A stretch of 6,800 nt of DNA from Candidatus Neomicrothrix sp. UBA2110 (GCA_002331465.1 DCYM01000128.1:1-6800), one strand, 5' to 3'. Shown: positions 1 through 6,201, counted from the stretch's first letter. The notes: generated from the sequence alone by a model not told the origin. A program made the numbers and translations.

Positions 1-978
1 TGGAGCGTTTCTGGCCGCTCGCTCCAAAACTTTCCACCCTGCGATCCACCTTTCAGGTGTGGGGTTCGCGGCAACCGCTCCCGCTAAGGCTGATAGAGCT
101 GCATAGAGGCGGTCACCTCGATCAGGAAACTCAACGTCGTCTGGATTTCTCAATGCTGACTCAGGGTCAGGAAGATCGAGCTCCTCGAGCCAAGTAAGAA
201 ACTCAAGACCTGCGCCATCCCCAACAGAACCGATTACTAGATTTCTTTTAGCTTCCATAGAGGCGTCAACTGCTTGCGCGACAGCGAGCAGGCGGGACAC
301 CATTTCCCATGTTCGAGGACTAGGCCACGCACGCCCAGCCAAAGCACGCTCGGTAGGAGGCGCGATGACCAAAGATCTCCGCACTCCAAGAAAACCTCCA
401 ACTATCGCCGCCGCGATGGGAATTTGACTTTCCCATCCGTCTGGAAGCACCGGGACATCAGGACTTCGAAACCCCGCGACGAGACCTGTGGCTACCGCAG
501 AGGGATCGGTCTGCCAGTCAAGGTGACAGAACCTATTAGCCAGTGGCGCAGACAGGTCCCATCCATCCGCGGCCTGGTCGGGCGGATTCGCTGCCGCAAC
601 TATCGCTATGTTGTCAGGCAACGCCAAATCACCTACGACTCGTTCTAATACGACGCGAAGCAGCGCCGCCTGCACGGCAGGTGGTGCTGTTGATATTTCG
701 TCGAGAAATAGAACCCCAGTCCCTGCCTCCGCTAGTCGGCGAGCCCATCGGGGTGGCGCGAACCTGACGTCGTCGCCATCTATTACTGGCAGACCACCAA
801 AATCACTCGGTTCGCGGATGCTGGCAATAACGACCTCATGAGGGATGTCTAACGATTGGCACATAGCCGCAACCGCCGAACTTTTGCCAGTTCCGGGCGG
901 CCCCCACAACAAAACGGGAATTCGAGCCGCTACCGATAATGACAAGGCTTCAAGAACTGAGTCATCCTGTTTGCTCAT
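1..978 (-). CDS. MoxR-like AAA+ ATPase (AAA_5 type), C-terminus cut by window edge
   Basis: The reading frame is open without a stop from an ATG at 978-976 to base 1, giving 326 residues with the C-terminus outside the window. Residues 26-33 are a Walker A motif (GPPGTGKS). Residues 89-94 (VLFLDE) are Walker B, N131 in AAANPPD is the sensor 1 position, and R149 in LANRF is the likely arginine finger. Together these give a complete nucleotide-binding core of the MoxR/AAA_5 group. Residues 53-64 (SIREPSDFGGLP) and the EISTAPPAVQAALLR stretch match a subgroup I recall from actinobacteria. MoxR ATPases are known to act as chaperone-like remodellers with von Willebrand factor A (VWA) proteins. I infer that a VWA or DUF2201-type metallopeptidase-like partner lies downstream, beyond the left edge. 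The start is backed by a good ribosome binding site (988-993). The family is certain, but the client and role are unknown. Confidence 0.93.
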   Translation of the reverse strand, partial: MSKQDDSVLEALSLSVAARIPVLLWGPPGTGKSSAVAAMCQSLDIPHEVVIASIREPSDFGGLPVIDGDDVRFAPPRWARRLAEAGTGVLFLDEISTAPPAVQAALLRVVLERVVGDLALPDNIAIVAAANPPDQAADGWDLSAPLANRFCHLDWQTDPSAVATGLVAGFRSPDVPVLPDGWESQIPIAAAIVGGFLGVRRSLVIAPPTERALAGRAWPSPRTWEMVSRLLAVAQAVDASMEAKRNLVIGSVGDGAGLEFLTWLEELDLPDPESALRNPDDVEFPDRGDRLYAALSALAGAVAANPTPERWIAGWKVLERAARNAP

Positions 979-1100
979 ACGGACAGTCTCCTCGAAATAC
1001 CACTAATCGTCCGGCACTATCGCACTACGCCCTCTGCGCGGGCCGGATAACGTGCGAGTTGATGGATGAACATCTGACTGCCCACGAGCACGTGACCCCT
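979..1100. promoter_or_regulatory. Divergent intergenic region between ATPase and CoA-transferase
   Basis: Two genes read outward from this 122 bp gap, so it should hold promoters for both. On the minus side the ATPase ribosome binding site is visible. On the plus side there is no good Shine-Dalgarno sequence before any of the candidate CoA-transferase starts (ATG 1062, GTG 1092, ATG 1101). I could not pick convincing -10/-35 pairs by eye, and I see no clear operator-like inverted repeat. Confidence 0.45.
988..993 (-). promoter_or_regulatory. Ribosome binding site of the MoxR-like ATPase
   Basis: Read on the minus strand this is GAGGAG, nine bases upstream of the ATG at 978. It fixes the start of the ATPase, because no other in-frame start nearby has such a site. 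Confidence 0.8.
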
Positions 1101-2300
1101 ATGACACAAGGGCCCACAGGCCCTTTGCAAGGGATCCGCATTTTGGATTGCACGCAAGCGATTGCGGGCCCCTGGTCGACCATGATGCTGGGTGATTTGG
1201 GCGCAGATGTTATAAAAATTGAAGCTCCGAGAGGCGACCTTCAGCGCCCCATGGCTCCGTATACGCGTGAGGACCAAGAACGGTCTTATGGCGGTTCGTT
1301 TTCAACCTATAACCGCAACAAGCGTGGCGTGGTGCTTGATTTCAGCCAGGCTGCCGACAAAGAAACATTTCTTGACCTTGTTGAGACAGCAGATGCTGTT
1401 GTCGAGAACATGCGCGCAGGGGTCATGGATGGGCTTGGCTTAGGTTGGGAAGTTCTTCAGGAGCGCAATCCCCGTCTCGTATACGGAGCGATTCGGGGTT
1501 TCGGCGATCCTCGAACCGGATCTAGCCCCCACGCCGACTGGCCCGCCTATGACGTCATAGCGCAGGCCATGGGTGGGTTGGTGGCACAAAACGGGAACGG
1601 GCCCGATAACCGGATTCAGGTTGGGCCATTTGTCGGTGACATTTACCCGGGCACAATCGGAGCAATGGGCGTATTGGCGGCTCTTTTTCACGCTCAACGA
1701 ACTGGTCAAGGGCAGTTCGTTGATGTTGCGATGGTGGACTCAATAATGGCTCTTACCGAGATGGGAGTGATGCGCTACTCCTACTTGGGTAGACCCGACA
1801 CTCCGCCAAGTGGAAACAGCAACGATTTTGCGGTGCCATTCGATGTATTCAAAACGGTGGATGGTTCGGTCGCTATCGCTGCTCCCACGGATAATCACTG
1901 GCGAGAACTCGCCACCGCTATGGGCCATCCAGAGTGGGGAGAAGATGAAGACAAAGCAACTATTCGCGCGCGAGTACGAAACCGCGAACCCATTGATGAA
2001 GCGTTGACTGAATGGGCTAGTAATAAAACCAACGAGGAGATCTTGGACGCCATTGGCGGGAAGGTGCCGTGCGGCCCCGTCAACCTGCCCGGAGATCTAT
2101 TTTCTGACGCTCATGTCGAAGCTCGCGAGATGCTGGTCGCTGTCGATCAACCAAGCGGACGTCCTATTGTTCAAGTGGCTTCACCAATCAAGATGACGAG
2201 CACGCCGACCGGAGTGCACCGCCGGGCTCCTCGACTCGGAGAGCACACCGAAGAAGTTCTCTCCGAAATAGAAGAGCTGCGCAACCGTTTCGATAGCTGA
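1101..2300 (+). CDS. Type III (CaiB/BaiF family) acyl-CoA transferase
   Basis: This 399-residue protein belongs to the class III CoA-transferases, which move CoA between carboxylic acids through an aspartyl-CoA thioester, or in the racemase branch epimerise 2-methylacyl-CoA. The N-terminal signature is at residues 11-16 (GIRILD), followed by AGPWSTMMLGDLGADVIKIE ending at residue 41 and NRNKRG at 71-76. D180, in the GDIYPG context, aligns with the catalytic Asp169 of formyl-CoA transferase. RTGQGQFVDVAM (200-211) and the C-terminal APRLGEHTEEV (376-386) are also typical, and the length is normal for the family. I chose ATG 1101 because family members usually begin about ten residues before the GIRILD motif. 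ATG 1062 (412 aa) is possible, and neither start has a strong ribosome binding site. The frame stays open back to 939, but that would run into the ATPase gene. The substrate cannot be told from sequence: carnitine-, formyl-, succinyl- and racemase-type members all look alike at this level. Confidence 0.93.
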   Translation: MTQGPTGPLQGIRILDCTQAIAGPWSTMMLGDLGADVIKIEAPRGDLQRPMAPYTREDQERSYGGSFSTYNRNKRGVVLDFSQAADKETFLDLVETADAVVENMRAGVMDGLGLGWEVLQERNPRLVYGAIRGFGDPRTGSSPHADWPAYDVIAQAMGGLVAQNGNGPDNRIQVGPFVGDIYPGTIGAMGVLAALFHAQRTGQGQFVDVAMVDSIMALTEMGVMRYSYLGRPDTPPSGNSNDFAVPFDVFKTVDGSVAIAAPTDNHWRELATAMGHPEWGEDEDKATIRARVRNREPIDEALTEWASNKTNEEILDAIGGKVPCGPVNLPGDLFSDAHVEAREMLVAVDQPSGRPIVQVASPIKMTSTPTGVHRRAPRLGEHTEEVLSEIEELRNRFDS

Positions 2301-2341
2301 CGCCGGCTCCTCACGGCGAGTACCTCGGACGGTTAAGTAAA

Positions 2342-3502
2342 TTATGTGGCGCAGCCATATGCCGCATCAACCAACGCCTCTCCCCTGGCATCGAGGAGCA
2401 CCGACTTGCCCATCTGGTTCATCACGTAACCCATGGAAAGACCAAGTTGTGGGTCCGCGAATCCAATGGATCCACCAGCGCCAACATGACCGAATGCACC
2501 TTCACGAATATTCACAGAATCCTGATCGCCCGTTCGAGAAGTACGATTCTCCATTCTCAACATAAAGCCTTCGGAAAAGCGTGTAGGCAACAACAACATC
2601 GCATCGCACTCGGTCCCAACAGATACTCGAGACATTCTCTCGAGTTGAGAAGCGCTCACAAATTGGCCAGTAGCGCAGGACTGGTAAATCTTGGCCAGCC
2701 CGCGTGCGTTCGCAATTCCCCCACCGCCACCTAATTCCGCTGACCACACCTCGGGTGAGTCTCCTTTTGCTCCTCCTCGATTGCGCCAGGCTCTCCCCTG
2801 CAGGCCTGTCGGGTCCGCCAAAAACGCGTCGGTAAACGCTGCGAACGTTTCATTCTTGCTAGGCCGGAATGGTCTCAGAGGCGAAACTCGGTGATGTTCT
2901 TCAGTCGGTAACCCAATCCAGAAGTCGGCACCTACTGGTTCTGCCACCTCTTCTCGAAAAAAAGCTCCCAGACTTTGTCCCGATGCTCGACGAACCAATT
3001 CCCCTGCTACCCACCCGAACGACATCAAGTGGTAGCCGTTGCGAGTACCAGGCTCCCACCAGGGTTCCTCTGCGGCCACTCGATCACACATGTAGTCCCA
3101 GTCCAGAGCCGAGTCGCCAGGAAGATCGTCGCGGAAAGCTGCGACACCCGTCGTATGGTTCAACATCATTCGGGTCGTAACGCCAGCCTTCGCTCCATGC
3201 GCAAATTCGGGCCAAATCTCAAAGACCGGTGCGTCAAGATCAAGAAGACCGCGGTCAGCCAAGAGGTGGCAAGCAAGCGCAACCCCACCCTTCGTGCATG
3301 AGTTGATCACTGCAATGGTGTCGACCAACCAGGGATTGCCGTCGGTGTCACGATCGCCAGCCCACAAATCAACAACCGTTCTACCTTCATAAGTGGCACA
3401 TACCGAAGCACCTAGCTCGCCCCGATGGGCGAAGTTAAACGCGAATTGTTCGTACAAAGGTTCCCAACCGGCGGCAACAGAGCCGTGAATTTCGACAGTC
3501 AT
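2342..3502 (-). CDS. Serine hydrolase / esterase of the class C beta-lactamase fold
   Basis: This 386-residue protein is a beta-lactamase-related serine hydrolase (COG1680, EstB/LipL-like). Such enzymes usually act as esterases, lipases or peptidases on small substrates rather than as resistance enzymes. From ATG 3502, the nucleophile motif SxxK is S68-C-T-K71 (NSCTKG), the second catalytic element is Y157 (NGYHLMSFGW), and the KTG-equivalent is H339-V-G in GHVGAGGS. No signal peptide is visible, so it is probably cytoplasmic. The frame extends upstream to a TTG at 3544, which adds 14 residues (RRQGGQGRD...) unlike the family. MTVEIHG is a more usual beginning, but no well-spaced ribosome binding site precedes it, so the start is uncertain. 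It converges on the CoA-transferase with a 41 bp gap. The fold is clear and the natural substrate is unknown. Confidence 0.92.
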   Translation of the reverse strand: MTVEIHGSVAAGWEPLYEQFAFNFAHRGELGASVCATYEGRTVVDLWAGDRDTDGNPWLVDTIAVINSCTKGGVALACHLLADRGLLDLDAPVFEIWPEFAHGAKAGVTTRMMLNHTTGVAAFRDDLPGDSALDWDYMCDRVAAEEPWWEPGTRNGYHLMSFGWVAGELVRRASGQSLGAFFREEVAEPVGADFWIGLPTEEHHRVSPLRPFRPSKNETFAAFTDAFLADPTGLQGRAWRNRGGAKGDSPEVWSAELGGGGGIANARGLAKIYQSCATGQFVSASQLERMSRVSVGTECDAMLLLPTRFSEGFMLRMENRTSRTGDQDSVNIREGAFGHVGAGGSIGFADPQLGLSMGYVMNQMGKSVLLDARGEALVDAAYGCAT

Positions 3503-3573
3503 CCCCGCCAGATTGTCACGTCCCTGTCCCCCCTGTCTCCTCAATCACAGCGACCTCAGGTAGCTTCGCCTTA
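3503..3573. promoter_or_regulatory. Divergent intergenic region between serine hydrolase and map
   Basis: This 71 bp gap must carry promoters in both directions. For map, TAGCTT at 3561-3566 fits a TANNNT -10 element placed so that transcription would begin at about 3573-3574, on the ATG itself. That would make a leaderless mRNA, which is common in actinobacteria. I see no good -35 partner. The gap also holds two copies of CCCTGTC (3522-3528 and 3531-3537) nine bases apart. Promoter placement is inference from spacing only. Confidence 0.4.
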
Positions 3574-4563
3574 ATGGTGAAGCGTAAAAGACGACGTCCA
3601 GCGATGCGGCAGCCCCGGCAAAGCTCTGATCCCGTGACCCCGGGTGATGTATCGGTGATGCGGTCTGTGCCTGAAGACATTGCCCGTCCTGATTACGCGG
3701 CAGACGGCGTGCCAATTCTTCAAGCACCCGCGAACTTAATAAAGGATGATGCGGAGCTAGCCCGGATGCGCATCGCTGGCGCTGCGGCCAGGAGAGTGCT
3801 CCGCGAAGTCGCTGCCGAAATTACGTCAGGTGTCACGACTGACCACCTCGACGCAGTTTGCCACGAGGCGTGCATAGCGGAGGGCGGATACCCCAGCCCT
3901 CTCAACTACAACGGGTATCCAAAATCGCTTTGCACTTCCGTCAATGAAATTATCTGTCACGGCATTCCAGATAGTCGCGCCTTACGCGAAGGCGACATCA
4001 TCAATTGCGACGTCACGATTTTCCTCAACGGCGTCCACGGCGACCACAGCGAAACCTTTGCCGTCGGTCAGATCGATCAACGCTCCGAGGAGTTGATTCG
4101 AACAACTCGGGAATGTCTGTATTTAGGTATTGGCGCTGTCCGCTCTGGCGGGATCGTCAGTGATATAGGTAAAGCAATCCAGGGCCACGCTGAGGACGCC
4201 GGTTTCGGCGTGGTGCGTGAGTTCATTGGTCACGGAGTAGGGGAAGTTTTCCATCATCAGCCAAATATTCCGCACTATTATGAGCCATCCGCTCGCTTCC
4301 AATTCGAACCTGGAATGACGTTCACGATCGAACCGATGATCACCATCGGTTCACCTCGAGCAAATTTATGGGATGACGGCTGGACAGCTGCTACTGCTGA
4401 CTTAAGTCGTACCGCTCAATTCGAACACACAGTTCTGGTGCGAGAAGACGGGGTCGAAATTCTCACTGTCGAGGAACAGGAAGCACAACCATTCCTCAGC
4501 AACGCAGACCCGCATACCTGGCCTTCAACTATCCCGCTGAATCAGAGCGGCTTTAGGACTTAA
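3574..4563 (+). CDS. map: Methionine aminopeptidase, type 1c
   Basis: This cytoplasmic metallo-enzyme removes the initiator methionine from nascent proteins and is normally essential. All the metal and catalytic residues of type 1 enzymes are visible: H129 (ICHG), D146 (INCDVT), D157 (HGDHSE), H220 (GHGVG), E253 (TIEPM) and E284 (QFEHT). They correspond to E. coli H79, D97, D108, H171, E204 and E235. Residues 22-40 (TPGDVS..R.VPEDIARPDY) match the N-terminal extension of mycobacterial MapB (SPGVLS..RPVPNWIARPEY) that defines type 1c. Because the match starts near residue 22, the start must be ATG 3574 or ATG 3604, not the later ATG 3658. With 3574 the protein has 329 residues and a very basic start (KRKRRR). 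About 33 residues follow the usual end at VEILTVE and resemble nothing I know. The gene is the head of a coupled run with two LysM lipoprotein genes. Confidence 0.97.
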   Translation: MVKRKRRRPAMRQPRQSSDPVTPGDVSVMRSVPEDIARPDYAADGVPILQAPANLIKDDAELARMRIAGAAARRVLREVAAEITSGVTTDHLDAVCHEACIAEGGYPSPLNYNGYPKSLCTSVNEIICHGIPDSRALREGDIINCDVTIFLNGVHGDHSETFAVGQIDQRSEELIRTTRECLYLGIGAVRSGGIVSDIGKAIQGHAEDAGFGVVREFIGHGVGEVFHHQPNIPHYYEPSARFQFEPGMTFTIEPMITIGSPRANLWDDGWTAATADLSRTAQFEHTVLVREDGVEILTVEEQEAQPFLSNADPHTWPSTIPLNQSGFRT

Positions 4564-4566
4564 GGA
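4562..4566 (+). promoter_or_regulatory. Ribosome binding site of first LysM gene, overlapping map stop codon
   Basis: AAGGA begins inside the TAA stop of map and sits eight bases before the TTG at 4575. It supports the TTG as the true start, since no ATG or GTG lies nearby that would keep the signal peptide, and it points to translational coupling with map. Confidence 0.75.
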
Positions 4567-4574
4567 CCAGGATC

Positions 4575-4898
4575 TTGAGAGCCGCAAAATTTCTGTGTGT
4601 GGTTGCCGCGTTACCGTTGGGTTTAATCGCATGCGCGACTGAACCTAAAGTTCGACCCATCCCCACCACGACCCCTGTTTTGACAACGCTGCGCCCTGAA
4701 CTCACGACGACAACGACGGAAAAGATCATTCAGCGAATGGCTTATGTAGTGCAGCCCGGAGACACACTCGGAAAAATAGCCAAGGGATTTGGTGTGACAG
4801 TTGCTGACCTGATGACGGAAAACGGAAAGGAAGACACGATCTTGGGAATCGGGGAGACCCTATTTATTCCTCCAGCGTCAGACGGAACTTCTGAGTGA
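4575..4898 (+). CDS. Small LysM-domain lipoprotein (first of a tandem pair)
   Basis: This 107-residue protein starts at a TTG (see the ribosome binding site at 4562). Residues 1-19 form a short lipoprotein signal peptide with charged residues R2 and K5, a hydrophobic core, and the lipobox L-I-A-C, with C20 as the lipidated cysteine. A Thr/Pro-rich linker follows (about residues 29-48, with a run of five Thr). A single LysM domain occupies about 57-100 (YVVQPGDTLGKIAKGFGVTV to ETLFIPP). LysM domains bind the glycan strands of peptidoglycan, so the protein should tie the outer face of the membrane to the wall. No catalytic domain is present. The gene lies 11 bp after map and overlaps the next gene by 4 bp. 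It may act as a wall-binding adaptor or structural protein; the exact role is unknown. Confidence 0.88.
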   Translation: MRAAKFLCVVAALPLGLIACATEPKVRPIPTTTPVLTTLRPELTTTTTEKIIQRMAYVVQPGDTLGKIAKGFGVTVADLMTENGKEDTILGIGETLFIPPASDGTSE

Positions 4899-5290
4899 CA
4901 CCGATTCGACACTTCGTGGCCTCACCGTTCGCCATTTTGATATTCATCTCTCTTGTTGCTTGCACGCCGGAGATAAAACCCGAACCGGTCAATGTCGGTT
5001 CGACGGCGGTGAAAGTTGGTGAAGTTACACCAACCGAAGAAGCATTTCGCGCCACCTACGAAGTAATTAGAGGGGACACGCTCATCGCTATTGCCGATCG
5101 TTTCGGCATTCATCTCAATGACCTAGTGCGCGAAAACAACATCGCCGATCCAACAATGATCTATGTAGGCCAGATTCTTCTGATCCCGCCTTCGCCTGAT
5201 AAGGACGACGGCCCCTTGCTCACGATACCCCCACCGACTGATCCTCAACTTCCGGTGCTCGAATCAACGACCTCTTTGGGGGAAGAGTGA
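4895..5290 (+). CDS. Small LysM-domain lipoprotein (second of a tandem pair)
   Basis: This 131-residue protein starts at GTG 4895, whose last three bases with the next A form the TGA stop of the previous gene (GTGA overlap), a typical coupled arrangement. Residues 1-22 are a signal peptide (R5, H6, then a hydrophobic run) ending in the lipobox L-V-A-C, with C23 lipidated. After a spacer of about 30 residues, one LysM domain spans about 54-99 (TYEVIRGDTLIAIADRFGIH to GQILLIPP). The C-terminal tail of about 30 residues is rich in Pro, Asp and Thr and looks disordered. Architecture and order match the upstream gene, so the pair probably arose by duplication, although linkers and tails have diverged. 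It is likely an extracytoplasmic peptidoglycan-binding lipoprotein without enzymatic activity of its own. Confidence 0.88.
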   Translation: MTPIRHFVASPFAILIFISLVACTPEIKPEPVNVGSTAVKVGEVTPTEEAFRATYEVIRGDTLIAIADRFGIHLNDLVRENNIADPTMIYVGQILLIPPSPDKDDGPLLTIPPPTDPQLPVLESTTSLGEE

Positions 5291-5349
5291 CTCCTCCTCC
5301 GAGTTGCCTGGCATTCATCGGTTTGGCATGCAACTGTGATTGGGTGCAC

Positions 5350-5354
5350 GAGGA
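5350..5354 (+). promoter_or_regulatory. Ribosome binding site of the PAP2 phosphatase gene
   Basis: GAGGA lies nine bases before ATG 5364. It decides the start in favour of this ATG over the in-frame TTG at 5340, which would place the ribosome binding site inside the coding region. Confidence 0.75.
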
Positions 5355-5363
5355 TCAGCGTCG

Positions 5364-5909
5364 ATGAGCGGCAACAGTCCCCTTGGCCCAAACGTCGATC
5401 AAATCGACGAGCAAATAGATCAATGGTGGGAACGTTGGCGGGGTCGACCATCTATTGATCGATTGTTTTACACAGCGTCAAATCTCGGCGATTTCAGCCT
5501 TATTTGGCACATCGTTGGCGGCCTTCGGGCGTTACCCCCAGGGAGACGAACCCGCAGCTCTATCAGGTTCAGTGCCCTTATGGGGTTTGAATCACTCTTG
5601 ATAAATCAGGGCGTCAAAAGGTTTTTCGGTCGAGTTCGTCCTGCTGAAGCCACAGATAACCCGACCTCACATCAACTCCGTCAGCCGGTCACGTCGAGTT
5701 TCCCGTCGGGCCACGCCTCAGCGGCTTTTTGTGCATCAGCATTTCTTTCGCGCCGATCGAGCTTGGGATCGTTCTGGCATCTCATCGCTGGCCTCTTAGC
5801 TTGTTCACGCATACATGTCCGGTTACATCACGCGTCAGACGTGGTTGCCGGGGCGGGAATAGGAATGATTCTCGGAAAATTAGCGGAACGGCTTTTCCCT
5901 AAGGACTAA
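5364..5909 (+). CDS. PAP2-family membrane phosphatase (lipid phosphate phosphatase)
   Basis: This 181-residue integral membrane protein has the full three-part PAP2 signature: K85-x6-R92-P93 (KRFFGRVRP), P114-S-G-H117 (FPSGHA), and S148-R149-x5-H155-x3-D159. H155 is the expected nucleophile, and H117 and D159 assist. Hydrophobic segments at about 44-57, 68-82, 118-130, 137-150 and 158-172 suggest several membrane passes. The N-terminal 30 residues are hydrophilic with WWERW and probably cytosolic. Family members remove phosphate from undecaprenyl pyrophosphate, phosphatidate or, in mycobacteria (Rv3807c-like), decaprenyl-phosphoryl-phosphoribose. Its position downstream of two wall-binding lipoproteins favours a role in polyprenyl carrier recycling, but that is inference. 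A 73 bp gap separates it from the LysM pair, so it may share their transcript or have its own promoter. Confidence 0.93.
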   Translation: MSGNSPLGPNVDQIDEQIDQWWERWRGRPSIDRLFYTASNLGDFSLIWHIVGGLRALPPGRRTRSSIRFSALMGFESLLINQGVKRFFGRVRPAEATDNPTSHQLRQPVTSSFPSGHASAAFCASAFLSRRSSLGSFWHLIAGLLACSRIHVRLHHASDVVAGAGIGMILGKLAERLFPKD

Positions 5910-5911
5910 TC

Positions 5912-5932
5912 AGCCGGCTCGCGTACGCGTAC
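5912..5932. repeat. Cluster of short GC-rich palindromes between convergent genes
   Basis: Just after the phosphatase stop lie AGCCGGCT (5912-5919), then the overlapping perfect palindromes CGCGTACGCG (5920-5929) and GTACGCGTAC (5923-5932). CCGGCTC (5914-5920) can also pair with GAGCCGG at 5962-5968 across a 41-base loop, which would span the stop codon of the convergent small gene. This may be a weak bidirectional terminator, but there is no T-tract on either strand. Confidence 0.45.
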
Positions 5933-5953
5933 CAGCGCAGCGACCATCCTGAC

Positions 5954-6190
5954 TCAGGCTTGAGCCGGAACTTCGAGCTCTGCCTCAACCTCGGAAATAT
6001 CTACTGTGATGTCAACTTCCGGTTGACCAATTCGGTTGAGCACGGATCGAATATCGAGAAGTACATCAGTGACTTCGTTCGAGGAGACCAGTTCGCGTTG
6101 CATAAAGGTGCCAAGGGCACGGTCAACTACTGCTAGCGCCTCGTTGGCGTTAGTAGGGGCGACAATCTTTACGTCCGGGGTCTCGGTCAC
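5954..6190 (-). CDS. Small acidic protein of unknown function, 78 aa
   Basis: I do not recognise this protein. It starts at GTG 6190 with a strong ribosome binding site (AGGAG, six bases upstream), which makes it a real gene rather than a chance frame. The product is soluble and acidic, with no signal peptide, membrane segment or cysteine. The middle (about residues 16-54: NEALAVVDRALGTFMQRELV, then SNEVTDVLLDIRSVLNRIG) looks like two amphipathic helices with regular Leu/Val spacing. The C-terminal part (58-75) alternates acidic and aliphatic residues (EVDITVDISEVEAELEVP) and may form a beta-strand or an acidic tail. This could be a small helical-bundle or dimerising protein. It converges on the phosphatase gene and is divergent from the LLM oxidoreductase. 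No function is proposed. Confidence 0.8.
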   Translation of the reverse strand: MTETPDVKIVAPTNANEALAVVDRALGTFMQRELVSSNEVTDVLLDIRSVLNRIGQPEVDITVDISEVEAELEVPAQA

Positions 6191-6196
6191 CAGATG

Positions 6197-6201
6197 CTCC
6201 T
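6197..6201 (-). promoter_or_regulatory. Ribosome binding site of the 78-aa protein
   Basis: On the minus strand this is AGGAG, six bases before the GTG at 6190. It is the best ribosome binding site in the window and the main reason to accept this small gene and its GTG start. Confidence 0.8.

Noticed and set aside
274..841. Three plus-strand open frames of 74-124 residues
   Set aside because: They lie opposite the MoxR ATPase coding sequence, are Arg/Ser/Pro-rich and low in hydrophobic content, and show no known motif; they are shadows of the true frame.
939..1100. Upstream extension of the CoA-transferase frame back to ATG 939
   Set aside because: It would overlap the first 40 bases of the opposite-strand ATPase gene and add 54 residues unlike the family, whose members begin about ten residues before GIRILD.
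2301..2318. Hairpin CGCCG-8-CGGCG after the CoA-transferase stop
   Set aside because: The stem is only 5 bp and no T-tract follows, so it is too weak to call a terminator.
3503..3544. TTG 3544 as the start of the serine hydrolase
   Set aside because: The added 14 residues are Gly/Arg/Gln-rich and unlike the family, and the purine-rich DNA there looks more like untranslated leader.
3545..3727. 60-residue minus-strand open frame at the map start
   Set aside because: It overlaps the opposite-strand N-terminal codons of map, has no ribosome binding site I can see, and matches no family.
5340..5363. TTG 5340 as the start of the PAP2 phosphatase
   Set aside because: The good GAGGA site at 5350-5354 is placed for ATG 5364 and would lie inside the coding region if TTG 5340 were used.
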